64,000 nt of DNA from CAZAQV01 sp964487255 (GCA_964487255.1 CAZAQV010000006.1:181514-245513), one strand, 5' to 3'. Shown: positions 34,887 to 46,267, numbered from the stretch's first letter. Program-made: numbers and translations. Notes: generated by a model from the sequence alone, not told the origin.

Positions 34887-35987
34887 ATGAGCGAAGTTGC
34901 CGAGCCTACCCCGCTGTTCGAACAACATAAGGCCCTGGGCGGCCGCATGGTGCCCTTTGCCGGCTACGCGCTGCCCGTTCAGTACGAGGGCATCAAGGTC
35001 GAACATCAGGCTGTGCGCGAGGCTGCCGGCATTTTCGACGTCTCGCACATGGGCGAGCTGATGCTGAGCGGAGAAGAAGCGCGTGCGGTGATCGATCACC
35101 TCGTGACCAACGACGTCGCTAAGCTGGCGGTGGGCAAGGCGCTCTATACGGTGTGCTGCAACGAGCAAGGCACCATCCTAGACGACCTCATCATCTACCG
35201 CCGTGGCGACACGTCCTTTATGGTCGTGTGCAACGCGTCAAACCGCGACAAGATCTCCAGCCACTTTGCCAGGGCGGCGAACGGGCGCTGCAGGTTTTCC
35301 GACGAGAGCGACGACTATGCGTTGCTCGCACTTCAGGGCCCGAAAGCCTTCGAGGTGCTCCGCGCGGCCGGCGCACCTGAAAGTATACTCAGTCTGCGCT
35401 CTTTTGGGCTCACGGATGCATCGCTTGTCGACGCACCCGTCATCGTCGCTCGCACGGGTTATACCGGGGAAGACGGCGTCGAAATCTTCTGTAAGAATGA
35501 GCATGCCGTGCAGATCTGGTCGGCGCTGATCGAAGTCGGCAAAGCACATGGCCTCCAGCCCTGTGGTCTCGGTGCACGAGATACGCTGCGTCTCGAGGCG
35601 CGCCTCTCCCTCTACGGCAACGAGATCGACGAAACGACCAACCCGCTCGAAGCGGGCCTCGGCTGGACCGTGAAGCTCGACAAGGGCGATTTCGTGGGAC
35701 GCGATGCGCTCTTGAAGCTCAAAGAGGCCGGCGTGCAGCGCAAGATGGTCGGTTTCGAGATGACCGGACGCGGTATCGCCCGCCACGGCTATCCCATCGT
35801 GGACGAGGACGGGACCCCGATCGGGGTTGTGACGAGCGGCTGCCCGTCACCAACTCTGGGCAAAAACATCGGTCTGGGGTATGTGCCGATCGACAAGGCA
35901 TCGCTCGGAACCCCGATTCGAGTCGAAATTCGAAACAGAGTCGTAGACGCGGTAACCGTCAAAACCCCCTTCTACAAGAGAAAATAG
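34887..35987 (+). CDS. gcvT: Glycine cleavage system T protein (aminomethyltransferase)
   Basis: 366 residues. Transfers the methylene group from the aminomethyl-lipoyl H protein to tetrahydrofolate, releasing ammonia. Motifs: the N-terminal LGGRMVPFAGYALPVQY, FDVSHMGEL, the DDLIIYR strand, LALQGPKAFEVL, ARTGYTGEDGVEIF, GLGARDTLRLEA and the C-terminal SGCPSPTLGKNIGLGYV. It is the first gene of a gcvT-gcvH-gcvPA set, 12 bp before gcvH, and follows the asparaginase-like gene after 84 bp. Confidence 0.95.
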   Translation: MSEVAEPTPLFEQHKALGGRMVPFAGYALPVQYEGIKVEHQAVREAAGIFDVSHMGELMLSGEEARAVIDHLVTNDVAKLAVGKALYTVCCNEQGTILDDLIIYRRGDTSFMVVCNASNRDKISSHFARAANGRCRFSDESDDYALLALQGPKAFEVLRAAGAPESILSLRSFGLTDASLVDAPVIVARTGYTGEDGVEIFCKNEHAVQIWSALIEVGKAHGLQPCGLGARDTLRLEARLSLYGNEIDETTNPLEAGLGWTVKLDKGDFVGRDALLKLKEAGVQRKMVGFEMTGRGIARHGYPIVDEDGTPIGVVTSGCPSPTLGKNIGLGYVPIDKASLGTPIRVEIRNRVVDAVTVKTPFYKRK

Positions 35988-35998
35988 AGAACACCATC

Positions 35999-36391
35999 AT
36001 GGCCCAATACCCCAACGATATTCGATACACGCGTGAACACGAGTGGGCGCGCCAAGAAGGCGACGTCGTCAAGATCGGCATCACCTCGTATGCCGTCGAA
36101 CAGCTCGGCGATGTGACCCTCGTCGACTTGCCTTCGCCAGGCACCGACCTGCGCGCAGAGGAGCACTTCGGTGATATCGAGTCGGTCAAAGCTGTCAGCG
36201 AGCTGTTCGCACCACTGAGCGGTGAAATTGTCGACGTCAACGGTGAGCTTGAGGCGAGTCCCGAACTCGTCAACGAGTCGCCCTACGACGAAGGCTGGAT
36301 CATCACGATTCGTCCTTCCGAGCCAAAGGAGTTCGAGGGTCTCATGAATGCCGGAGAGTACGAAGAATACCTCGGCTCTCTCGAGGGCTAA
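35999..36391 (+). CDS. gcvH: Glycine cleavage system H protein (lipoyl carrier)
   Basis: 130 residues. Carries the lipoyl arm between the P, T and L proteins. The N-terminal YTREHEWARQEGDVVKIGIT and the lipoylation site Lys64 in ESVKAVSEL are typical, as is VNESPYDEGWIITI near the C-terminus. It ends one base before the gcvPA start codon. Confidence 0.96.
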   Translation: MAQYPNDIRYTREHEWARQEGDVVKIGITSYAVEQLGDVTLVDLPSPGTDLRAEEHFGDIESVKAVSELFAPLSGEIVDVNGELEASPELVNESPYDEGWIITIRPSEPKEFEGLMNAGEYEEYLGSLEG

Positions 36392-36392
36392 G

Positions 36393-37753
36393 ATGCGTTA
36401 CCTGCCGCACACTCCGGACGAAGTTCAGGCCATGCTCGAGCGCATTGGCGTTGGCTCCGTGGACGCCCTCTTCGACGACATCCCGAAGAGCTACCGACTT
36501 GAGCGCCCCTTGGCCATCGACAAGGGAATCGGCGAAGTCGAACTGATGCGCGAACTCGAGTCGCTCGCTGGTGTGAACAAGCTGCCTCGCGCGAGCTTTT
36601 TGGGCGGCGGCATGTACGACCACCACATTCCGCCCGCGGTCGATCAGCTTCTGCTCCGTAGTGAGTTTTACACCTCTTACACGCCCTACCAGGCGGAGGT
36701 CGCGCAGGGCACGCTGCAGTCCATCTTCGAGTTCCAGACCATGGTCGCAGAACTATTGGGCATGCAAGTCGCCAACGCATCGATGTATTGCGGCGCGAGT
36801 GCGACGGCCGAAGCCGTGCTCATGGCAAGGCGGCTGACCAAACGCAACAACGTCGTGCTAAGCGAGGGGCTTCATCCCGAATACGCCCAAACCGTCGCCA
36901 CTTACCTTAGCGGGCTGGAGGACGACCTGGATGGCGCGCTCAGCAAGTGCCCAGTCGATGACCGCACTGGTCTCACGGACAGCTCAGAGATCGCAAAGCG
37001 CATCGACGACAAAACCGCTGCAGTTGCAGTAGGATACCCAAACTTCTTCGGCTGTATCGAAGACCTCGAAGCGATCGCCAAGCAGTGCCAAGAGCACGGC
37101 GCCCTGCTCATCACCGCCACGAACGAGCCTTATGCACTGGCGCTCGTCGAAGCGCCCGGGCACTTGGGCGCAGACATCGCGGTCGGCGAAGGCCAGGCCA
37201 TGGCGGTGCCGCCCCAACTCGGTGGCCCTGGCGTAGGCCTATTCGCAACCAAGCAACAGTATCTTCGCCAGCTGCCCGGTCGCTTGGTGGGCGAGACGAC
37301 GGACAAAGATGGAACGCGCGGCTACGTGCTCACGCTCTCCACCCGCGAGCAGCACATTCGCCGCGAGAAAGCGACCTCGAACATCTGCACGAATCACGGA
37401 TTGATCGCCCTGGCGTTTACCATCCGGACCGCCATGCTGGGCCGCGTCGGCTTCGAACAGACGGCGGCGCGCTGCCTCGACAATGCGGAGTACCTCAAAA
37501 AGGCCCTCGTCAGCGGCGGCGCAGGAGAGGTTCGCTACCAAAGCCCGACTTTCAACGAGTTCACCTTGCGCCTCAAGGGCGACGCGAGTGCCGTCGTGCG
37601 CAAGCTCGAGCAAGAAGCGCACCTTATCGCAGGCGTCCCGCTCGGCCAGTTCTTCGCAGACCGAAAGAACGAGCTGCTTGTGGCCGTGACGGAAAAACAC
37701 ACGCGCGCAGACCTCGACACTTTGATCGAAGCGCTGTGTTCCGAGGCAGGTTC

Positions 37754-37757
<4 letters not shown>
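36393..37757 (+). CDS. gcvPA: Glycine dehydrogenase (decarboxylating) subunit 1
   Basis: 454 residues from ATG at 36393. This is the N-terminal half of the split P protein: MRYLPHTPDEVQAML, FLGGGMYDHHIPPAVDQL, FYTSYTPYQAEVAQGTLQ, ASMYCGASATAEAVLMA, and TREQHIRREKATSNICTNH. In the split system the PLP lysine is on subunit 2 (gcvPB). No gcvPB follows; the next gene, overlapping by four bases, encodes an acyl-CoA carboxylase beta subunit. gcvPB must therefore lie elsewhere for this protein to work. Confidence 0.95.
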
Positions 37758-39313
<1,556 letters not shown>

Positions 39314-39319
39314 TGGCGC

Positions 39320-40132
39320 GTGGGAGCGAATTTGAAGCAGTGTGTGGGAGAGGCAGACGTGTTGTTCATCACGCTCGACACGCTGCGCCTCGATGTCGCC
39401 GAAGAAGCTCTTGGCGAAGGTCTCACGCCCAACCTCGAACGCATTGTGGGAAGTGGTGGCTGGGAAGCGCGGCACGCGCCGGGCAACTTCACCTTCGCTT
39501 CGCACGCGGCGTTCTTTGCTGGGTTTCTGCCAACACCACGCGGCACCGGGCCACACGAGCGAACCTTCGCCCTCGCCTTCGAGGGTAGTGAGAGCACGGG
39601 CCCGGGCACCCTGCTTCTGCCTGGAGGCTCCGTTCCGGAAGGCTTCGCTACGCTCGGCTATCATACGATTTGCGTTGGCGGCACAGGTTTTTTCAACCCA
39701 CAAAACGCACTGGGTCGTCACTTTCCGTCCATGTTTGCTGAAAGCCATTGGGACACCTCGCTCGGCGTGAGCTGCCCCGAGTCACCAAAAAACCAGTTCA
39801 CTCTCGCAAAAGAGCGTGTCGAGTCGCTCCCCGATGGGCAGCGGACCTTTGTCTTCATCAACGTGTCGGCTATTCATCAACCGAGCACGCTCTACTTGCT
39901 AGGCTCCACTGAAGAATCGGTCGAGACCCAGCGCGCCGCCCTCATTGAGGTCGACACACAGCTCGGCCCTTTGCTCGATGCGCTCGTTCGCCGCGCCCCG
40001 GTCTATGCCATTGTCTGCTCGGACCACGGCACCGCGTTCGGCGAAGGTGGATATTGGGGACATCGCTGCGGACATGACGTCGTGTGGACGGTGCCGTACA
40101 CAGAGCGACTGTTGGAAGGCAAGGCGTCATGA
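39320..40132 (+). CDS. STM4013/SEN3800-family hydrolase (alkaline phosphatase/sulfatase fold)
   Basis: 270 residues with GTG start at 39320. The N-terminal DVLFITLDTLRLDVA and the C-terminal CSDHGTAFGEGGYWGHRCGHD match the metal-binding ends of the sulfatase/phosphoglycerate mutase superfamily, and NFTFASHAAFFAGFLP is where the nucleophile would lie. Together with the next four genes it forms the conserved STM4011-STM4015 set, so it is likely a phospho- or sulfo-hydrolase in that unknown pathway. It follows pccB after 6 bp and its stop overlaps the next start (40129-40132). Confidence 0.88.
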   Translation: MGANLKQCVGEADVLFITLDTLRLDVAEEALGEGLTPNLERIVGSGGWEARHAPGNFTFASHAAFFAGFLPTPRGTGPHERTFALAFEGSESTGPGTLLLPGGSVPEGFATLGYHTICVGGTGFFNPQNALGRHFPSMFAESHWDTSLGVSCPESPKNQFTLAKERVESLPDGQRTFVFINVSAIHQPSTLYLLGSTEESVETQRAALIEVDTQLGPLLDALVRRAPVYAIVCSDHGTAFGEGGYWGHRCGHDVVWTVPYTERLLEGKAS

Positions 40133-41460
40133 GAGGGCGGCTCGACGAATGGCTCAACGAGTCACGTTACCAAGCCTACGCATATTCATACCCGCACAAA
40201 AAAGCGTACCGCGCGTTCCATCCCCCGAGAGATCTCGCATCGGTCTGGGCCGACGAACCTGAAGGCGAGCGATTCTTGTATGCGCACATTCCATTTTGCG
40301 AGTTTCGCTGCGGCTTTTGTAACCTGTTCACCGAAAAGCACGCACACGCCGAACGAATGGACCGCTACTGCGAGCAGCTCGTTGCGCAGTCGCAGACCCT
40401 CAGCCCCCTCTTCACGAACGTCAGTTTCGGCTCCCTCGCGATCGGCGGCGGCACGCCGACTGTGCTGGGCGTCCGCGCCCTGGACCGACTGGTGCGCACT
40501 TGGAACGACTGTTTCGGCGTCGACCCGGCCGCGATACCGAGTTCGATCGAGACCTCACCCGCCACAGCGACCGCCGAACGCGTCGCTTGGATCAAATCGG
40601 CCGGTTTCGAGCGCGTGAGCATCGGCATTCAGTCCTTCTCTGCCGGAACGCTCAAAGGCCTTGGTCGTCCGCAAAAGCCAAACGAGACCGAAGGGGCACT
40701 TGAGCGTCTAGGGGCGGCCGACTTTGACTGCATGAACATCGACTTAATGTATGGAGCCGCAGGACAACGCCGCAGCGACTGGGCGGACACGGTCGAAGCA
40801 ACGATATTCTGGCAGCCCGACGAAGTCTTCTTGTATCCCGTGTACACGCGCGAGCGCACAGCCAACGCCAAGCGGCCGTTACCCACAGCCGACCTGCGCC
40901 CCGCCATGTACGACGACGCACGCGCTCGACTGCTCGGGTCCGGATACGAGCAAATCTCGATGCGACTTTTTCGCCGCCAAGGTTCGCAGCAGCGAGCAAC
41001 CCGTTATCGATGCCAAGAGGACGGCATGCTGGGTCTCGGATGCGGAGCTCGCTCGTACACCACAAGCCTGCACTACGCCGAGCGCTGGGCTGTGTCCGAC
41101 GACGCTGTCGCGTCGATCGTGGATGAGTGGCTTGCGCGTAGTCCCCACGACTTTCTACTCGCACATTTCGGCTACGAACTCTCTCGGTCCGAACGTATGC
41201 GCCGGTACGTGATCCAGTCATTACTCCATGCTAGCGGACTCGATGAGCAGGCCTTCAAGGCCGCGTTCGGCGCGCGCATTCGGACGACTTGCCCGGAGCT
41301 GTGTAAGGAGCTCGACGAGCTCGTACGCCGCGGCTGGGTGCAGCATACGCAGGACCGCTGGAGCCTCAGCGACGAGGGCTTTGCATACTCCGACCTGATC
41401 GGACCGTGGCTTTTCTCAAGCGAAGTTTCCGAGCGCTCCGAATCCTTCGAGGTGCTCTGA
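40129..41460 (+). CDS. STM4012-family radical SAM protein
   Basis: 443 residues from ATG at 40129. The cluster motif is C57-x3-C61-x2-C64 in HIPFCEFRCGFCNLFT, in the context typical of HemN-like radical SAM enzymes. SLAIGGGTPTVLG, IETSPATAT and SIGIQSFSAGTLKGLGRPQ follow HemN motifs, and the C-terminus (about 300-440) holds a HemN-like winged-helix domain. Coproporphyrinogen oxidation is unlikely because it belongs to the STM401x set. Expected to be oxygen sensitive. The stop overlaps the STM4011-family start. Confidence 0.88.
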   Translation: MRGRLDEWLNESRYQAYAYSYPHKKAYRAFHPPRDLASVWADEPEGERFLYAHIPFCEFRCGFCNLFTEKHAHAERMDRYCEQLVAQSQTLSPLFTNVSFGSLAIGGGTPTVLGVRALDRLVRTWNDCFGVDPAAIPSSIETSPATATAERVAWIKSAGFERVSIGIQSFSAGTLKGLGRPQKPNETEGALERLGAADFDCMNIDLMYGAAGQRRSDWADTVEATIFWQPDEVFLYPVYTRERTANAKRPLPTADLRPAMYDDARARLLGSGYEQISMRLFRRQGSQQRATRYRCQEDGMLGLGCGARSYTTSLHYAERWAVSDDAVASIVDEWLARSPHDFLLAHFGYELSRSERMRRYVIQSLLHASGLDEQAFKAAFGARIRTTCPELCKELDELVRRGWVQHTQDRWSLSDEGFAYSDLIGPWLFSSEVSERSESFEVL

Positions 41461-42332
41461 TGAGAGCGGCGCTCACCTATCGCGGCCCGCTCTCAAGCTG
41501 CAACTACGACTGTGGATATTGCCCCTTCGCGAAAAACACCTCGAGTCGCGCCGAACTCACCGCGGACCGGCGAGCGCTCGAACGCTTCAGCCGATGGGTC
41601 CAGACATCGCGCAAGCATCGTCTCTCGCTCTTGTTCACGCCATGGGGCGAGGCGCTCATCCGTCGTCACTACCAGGCCGCGCTCGCACGCCTCAGTCAGC
41701 TCGACCACATCGAACGCATTGCGATTCAAACCAACCTATCGTGTACACTTGACTGGCTATCAGACGCAGCTGCGGACACGCTTGCATTCTGGGTGACGTT
41801 CCATCCCGGCTTTTCGGAAATGGCGCCTTTCTTAGAGAAACTTGAGACTCTTCGTCAGGGTGGCTTCGCACACAGCGTAGGCATGGTGGGCAAACGCGAA
41901 CATCTGCCGCTAGCCCAGACCCTGCGACAACTTCTGCCGCCCGAAACGTATCTTTGGGTCAACGCCTACAAGTCGGAAGGTCCGGGCTACTATGCGAAAC
42001 ACGAGCTCGCCGCGTGGGGCGCCATCGATCCCCTTTTTGACCTCAACAACGAAAGGCACAGCTCGCGCGGACATGCATGTTTCGCAGGCGAAAACGCGTT
42101 CAGCGTCGACGGAGACGGCGACGTACGGCGCTGCCATTTCGTGGGCGAGACGCTCGGCAACCTCTACCGCAATCGACTAGAAACGATGAGCGCCGCGCGC
42201 GGCTGCCCCAATGCAACGTGCGGGTGCTATATCGGTTACGTCCACCTCAAGCGCCTCGCCTTGCGGGACGTGTACGGCGACGGCTTGCTCGCGCGCATTC
42301 CGCGGCCGATTTCACAAGGAGACCTTCGATGA
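41460..42332 (+). CDS. STM4011-family radical SAM protein
   Basis: 290 residues from ATG at 41460, overlapping the upstream stop as TGATG. The cluster motif is C14-x3-C18-x2-C21 in SSCNYDCGYCPFAK. The C-terminal part has further Cys (HACFAGENAF, VRRCHFVGE, GCPNATCGCYIGYVH), a pattern that resembles SPASM-type auxiliary cluster sites. That suggests a peptide- or amino-acid-modifying enzyme, but the substrate is unknown. The next gene overlaps by four bases and has an AAGGAG ribosome-binding site inside this gene. Confidence 0.88.
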   Translation: MRAALTYRGPLSSCNYDCGYCPFAKNTSSRAELTADRRALERFSRWVQTSRKHRLSLLFTPWGEALIRRHYQAALARLSQLDHIERIAIQTNLSCTLDWLSDAAADTLAFWVTFHPGFSEMAPFLEKLETLRQGGFAHSVGMVGKREHLPLAQTLRQLLPPETYLWVNAYKSEGPGYYAKHELAAWGAIDPLFDLNNERHSSRGHACFAGENAFSVDGDGDVRRCHFVGETLGNLYRNRLETMSAARGCPNATCGCYIGYVHLKRLALRDVYGDGLLARIPRPISQGDLR

Positions 42333-43705
42333 GTATCAAAAAGTGGTGGGAGAAGCTGACCGGCTCTGCGCCCTCGATCTCGATGACGAGCAAGCCACCT
42401 CCACCAAGCGGAGGCCTCGAAGAGAAGATTGTGTGGCTCGAACGGCGCATCGACAAACATGGTCCCCCTCCGAGTCTCAAAGATCTGCAGGAGGCGGACA
42501 TCATCCCGCACCTCGATCGATTGCTCGAAGCCGGTGGGATGCTGCGTTCTGGCCAACGCATGATCTTCGGGATGGCGCTCAGCGAGGAGGAGCTCCTTTC
42601 TGCAAGTGAACGCATCACCGAGCCACTCGCGAGCGCCATCAATCTCTGGGTGGACCTGCTTGAGCAAACCCACGGGGAAACCGGCCTTTCCTTCGCCGCC
42701 GAGCGCGCCCAACAGATGGGTTACCCGCTGGGTCGCGGCACACCGCGCCTGGGCCGACGCCGCAATACGCTCAACCCCGCACCAGAGACCGCCGAAGAGC
42801 TCGAAGGCGTTTTGGCCGAGGCCACGCAGCAAGAGTACGTCGAACTCGATGAGTCGGCCGACGGGTTCGTCGAGGCACGTATCTTCAGCGACTGGGACGG
42901 ACCCGACACGGGCGAGGTATTGAGCGCGCTTCTGAAGCAACCGGGGGCCGCGGTGCTTCGCAAACTCACCATTGGCTTGTGGACCGCCGACGGCGAAAAC
43001 GCTTACCACGAGGCGATTCAAATCCTCAAAGAGGCGGCGCCTGCCCAGCTCGAAGAGCTCTTCATCGGCGATTTCGAATATCCCGATGAAACGGAGATTT
43101 CCTGGACGGATGTCGGCAACCTTGCGCCGCTTTGGGCCGCGCTTCCCAACTTACGAAGACTACGCGTCCGTGGCGGAGGCATCAAAACCGGCCGCATCCG
43201 CCACCCCAAGCTCCAGTCGCTCACCTTCGAGAGCGGTGGCCTACCTGGTGCTACGGTTCGCGCCATCGCGAAAATCGAATGCCCTGAACTGGAGCACCTG
43301 GAGCTTTGGTTTGGCGACTTCAATTACGGCGCAGAGGGCGACATCGAAATGCTTCGCCCGCTCTTCTCAAACCCGAAGCTCACAAAGCTCAAGCACCTTG
43401 GCCTGCGCAACGCCGATTTTACCAACGACATCGCCGCCGAAGTGCCGGGCGCAGTGTTCGCGGGTCAGCTCGAAACGCTCGACCTCTCGCTGGGCACACT
43501 GGCAAACGCTGGCGCCAAAGCACTCGCCGAGCGCGCCGCGAAGCTCACAAGCCTGCAGAAACTCGATATCGACGAAAACTTCGTCGAAGAGGAAGGCAAA
43601 GCGGCCCTTCGCGCCGCGTTCGGTGACAAGCTGCATGTGGGCCACCAAGACGAACCGGACGGCGACGGCGAGGAGGTCTGGTTCTATGTTTCGGTGGGCG
43701 AATAG
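42329..43705 (+). CDS. STM4015-family leucine-rich repeat protein
   Basis: 458 residues from ATG at 42329. The first 230 residues are hydrophilic, with a Pro-rich start and a helical region unlike catalytic domains. Residues about 200-450 are LRR-like, with repeated L-x-x-L patterns such as LEELFIGDFEYPDE, LPNLRRLRVRGGG, LEHLELWFGDFNYG and LKHLGLRNADF. It is the probable protein-binding member of the STM4011-STM4015 set. The C-terminus ends EEVWFYVSVGE and overlaps the start of the next gene by 20 bp. Confidence 0.85.
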   Translation: MSIKKWWEKLTGSAPSISMTSKPPPPSGGLEEKIVWLERRIDKHGPPPSLKDLQEADIIPHLDRLLEAGGMLRSGQRMIFGMALSEEELLSASERITEPLASAINLWVDLLEQTHGETGLSFAAERAQQMGYPLGRGTPRLGRRRNTLNPAPETAEELEGVLAEATQQEYVELDESADGFVEARIFSDWDGPDTGEVLSALLKQPGAAVLRKLTIGLWTADGENAYHEAIQILKEAAPAQLEELFIGDFEYPDETEISWTDVGNLAPLWAALPNLRRLRVRGGGIKTGRIRHPKLQSLTFESGGLPGATVRAIAKIECPELEHLELWFGDFNYGAEGDIEMLRPLFSNPKLTKLKHLGLRNADFTNDIAAEVPGAVFAGQLETLDLSLGTLANAGAKALAERAAKLTSLQKLDIDENFVEEEGKAALRAAFGDKLHVGHQDEPDGDGEEVWFYVSVGE

Positions 43706-44876
43706 GTTGCGCGGGCTACTCATCGCCAACCCGAAGAGCAACCGCGTCTCGCTCTTCTGCGAAGCACTCGCCCGAGCAGGCCTACCGCTTCCCACTGTGC
43801 TCTCGCACGAACGGCTGCTTTGCGACCCGGACGCCCTACTCGCCCTCGACGAGCGCCCAACCTGGGTCAAGCTCGACGCGCTGGGTAAGTCGCGCAGCGT
43901 TGAAGCCCTGCTCCTGAACAGGGGTTGGAAAGCCGGTGTTCGGGTAGCGAGCGCGAGACAAGTCGAAGAGCGCGCGCAAAAGGAGCTACTAGCACCACAC
44001 CAGGCTCACGCCGGCTTCCTCTGCTATGTCGAGGGGCTTCGCGCGCGGGCCACCGAACGCCCCGCTTGGCTTTGGCTCACGAACCTGCGCGCCCTGCCCA
44101 CGCTCTTTAGCAAACGTCAGACCATTCGGGCGCTCATCGCCGAAACCTTGCCCACAACCGTCGGGCTGCCACCACTTCGCTCTTCCGATGCCCTGCGCCA
44201 AGCCATGACGGAGCGGTCGTGGCGGCAGGTCATCGTCAAACTCGACCACGGATCGAGCGCGGTCGGGACGACGGTTCTGACGCGCCGCGAGGACGACTCT
44301 GAAACAGCCTGGTCGACCCTCGTTCAACGAGGCTCGCGCTGGTTCGCGAGTCGCCGATTGCAGCGCTACGACCGCCCCCGTGACATCGAAGAGTGCCTTG
44401 ACTTCGCGCTCGATGCTGGCGCGTATGTCGAACGCCTCGTATCCAAACTCCGGCAAGACAGAATGGAGTGCGACCTGCGTGTGATCTGCACCGCGGGCGT
44501 GCCGGACACCTTTGTGGTGCGTCGCTCTTCGCACCCGTTGACGAACCTGCATCTGGGCGCGACGCGGGGCTCCGTGGAGCAGCTTGAGCGGCGAGTTGGC
44601 GCGCGGGCATGGCGATCGATGAAAGCTGACTGCCGCCGCGCCGCCGCGGTTTTTGGCGGGCTTCAGCTTTCCTTCGATATCCTTTGGGACCGCCAAGCCG
44701 AGGGCCACCGCTTCATCGAAGCCAACGCCTTTGGCGACCTTTTCCCCAGCTACGCGCCTGACGGGCTGAGCACGTACGACCGCCAAGCCCGAGCGATTCG
44801 CGCGCTGAGCCAGGCGCGTCAGCACGACAAAATCGCGGCGATACTTCACCCCTTTACCCCAGCTAGGCCCCGATGA
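43686..44876 (+). CDS. STM4014-family protein (ATP-grasp-like)
   Basis: 396 residues from ATG at 43686. This start is chosen because GAGGAGG at 43671-43677 is a strong ribosome-binding site at good spacing; a TTG at 43707 is the alternative. The order is an N-terminal ANPKSNRVSLFCEAL domain, a middle part with VIVKLDHGSSAVGTTVL resembling the ATP-grasp lysine and glycine loop, and a C-terminal RFIEANAFGDLFPSY resembling the metal-binding E-x-N motif of ATP-grasp ligases. It could ligate an amino acid or peptide in the STM401x pathway. Confidence 0.85.
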   Translation: MFRWANRLRGLLIANPKSNRVSLFCEALARAGLPLPTVLSHERLLCDPDALLALDERPTWVKLDALGKSRSVEALLLNRGWKAGVRVASARQVEERAQKELLAPHQAHAGFLCYVEGLRARATERPAWLWLTNLRALPTLFSKRQTIRALIAETLPTTVGLPPLRSSDALRQAMTERSWRQVIVKLDHGSSAVGTTVLTRREDDSETAWSTLVQRGSRWFASRRLQRYDRPRDIEECLDFALDAGAYVERLVSKLRQDRMECDLRVICTAGVPDTFVVRRSSHPLTNLHLGATRGSVEQLERRVGARAWRSMKADCRRAAAVFGGLQLSFDILWDRQAEGHRFIEANAFGDLFPSYAPDGLSTYDRQARAIRALSQARQHDKIAAILHPFTPARPR

Positions 44877-44888
44877 TACGCAGTTGGC

Positions 44889-45587
44889 ATGGATAAAGTG
44901 GTCTCTTCCGCGGCCGAAGCGGTCGCGGATATTACGGACGGCTCGATCATCGTGGCCGGAGGGTTTGGTCTATGCGGCATTCCGGAGCTGAGCATCGCCG
45001 CACTCGTAGAACGCAAGGTCAAGGACTTGACATTCGTCTCCAACAACTGCGGTGTCGATGATTTTGGGCTCGGGCTGTTGCTCGAGAAGAAGCAAATTAA
45101 GAAAATGATCTCGAGCTACGTCGGGGAGAACAAAGAGTTCGCTCGACAGTTTCTCTCGGGAGAACTCGAAGTCGAGCTCTGCCCACAGGGCACGCTCGCC
45201 GAAAGACTCCGAGCGGGCGGCGCAGGCATCCCGGCCTTTTTTACTCCCGCAGGGGTCGGCACGAAGGTCGCGCAGGGCAAAGAGACGCGTACTTTTGCCG
45301 GGCGCGAGTACTTGATGGAGGAAGGTATCGTCGGCGACTTTGCGCTCGTCAAAGCCTGGAAGGCGGATCGTATGGGCAACCTGGTCTTCCGCCGGACCGC
45401 GCGCAACTTCAATCCACTGTGCGCAATGGCGGGAAAGATTACCATTGCCGAAGTAGAAGAAATCGTCGACGTCGGCCAACTCGACCCCGACGAGATTCAC
45501 ACGCCGGGCGTCTTCGTCCAACGCGTCATCACCGGCGAACACGAGAAAAGAATTGAGCGACGTACAGTTAGAGGGGCGGCGGCCTAA
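44889..45587 (+). CDS. scoA: 3-oxoacid CoA-transferase subunit A
   Basis: 232 residues. Forms a heteromer with the next gene product to move CoA between succinate or acetate and acetoacetate or another short acid. The GGFGLCGIPE oxyanion loop near the N-terminus, LTFVSNNCGVDDFGLG, FFTPAGVGT and the GDFALVKAWKAD strand are typical. It starts 12 bp after the STM4014 gene, and its stop overlaps the subunit B start (TAATG). Acid specificity cannot be read from the sequence; an AtoD-type role is also possible. Confidence 0.92.
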   Translation: MDKVVSSAAEAVADITDGSIIVAGGFGLCGIPELSIAALVERKVKDLTFVSNNCGVDDFGLGLLLEKKQIKKMISSYVGENKEFARQFLSGELEVELCPQGTLAERLRAGGAGIPAFFTPAGVGTKVAQGKETRTFAGREYLMEEGIVGDFALVKAWKADRMGNLVFRRTARNFNPLCAMAGKITIAEVEEIVDVGQLDPDEIHTPGVFVQRVITGEHEKRIERRTVRGAAA

Positions 45588-46258
45588 TGAGTGACCGAAA
45601 ATTAACGCGAGAGCAGATTGCGCAGCGGGCAGCGCAGGAACTCCAAGACGGAAACTATGTCAACCTCGGCATCGGCATGCCCACGCTCGTGGCCAACTAC
45701 ATCCCCGAAGGCGTCGAGGTCATGCTGCAGAGCGAAAACGGCCTCCTGGGCGTCGGCCCGTACCCCATCGCAGGACACGAAGACGCGGACCTGATCAACG
45801 CCGGCAAAGAAACGGTGAGCATGCTTCCCGGAGCGGTCATCTTCGACAGCGCGACGTCGTTTTCGATGATTCGCGGCGGTCACATCGACGTGGCGATTTT
45901 GGGCGCGATGGAGGTCTCCAAGGACGGAGACCTGGCCAACTGGATGATCCCCGGCAAGATGGTCAAAGGCATGGGCGGCGCGATGGACTTGGTCCACGGC
46001 GCAAAGAAGGTCGTGGTGATCATGGATCACTGCTCCAAAAAGGGGGACCCCAAGATCGTCGAGCAGTGCGCACTACCGCTCACAGGCAAAGGCGTCGTGC
46101 ACCGCATCATTACGGATATGGCCGTCATCGATGTGACACCCGATGGCTTGGTACTCAAAGAACTGGCGTTCGGCATTAGCGCGGTCGACGTACAGAACAA
46201 GACAGGCGCGCCGCTGATCACCGGGCCGGAGCTCAAGACGATGGAACTTCCTCACTAG
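45587..46258 (+). CDS. scoB: 3-oxoacid CoA-transferase subunit B
   Basis: 223 residues. The catalytic Glu that forms the CoA thioester is Glu50 in LQSENGLLGVG. VNLGIGMPTLVANYIP, FDSATSFSMIRGGHIDVAILGAMEV, MVKGMGGAMDLV and the C-terminal LTGKGVVHRIITDMAV are all family motifs. Together with subunit A it likely serves ketone-body or butyrate-type metabolism, in keeping with the propionate and acyl-CoA genes nearby. Confidence 0.93.
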   Translation: MSDRKLTREQIAQRAAQELQDGNYVNLGIGMPTLVANYIPEGVEVMLQSENGLLGVGPYPIAGHEDADLINAGKETVSMLPGAVIFDSATSFSMIRGGHIDVAILGAMEVSKDGDLANWMIPGKMVKGMGGAMDLVHGAKKVVVIMDHCSKKGDPKIVEQCALPLTGKGVVHRIITDMAVIDVTPDGLVLKELAFGISAVDVQNKTGAPLITGPELKTMELPH

Positions 46259-46267
46259 GCGCGCTGC

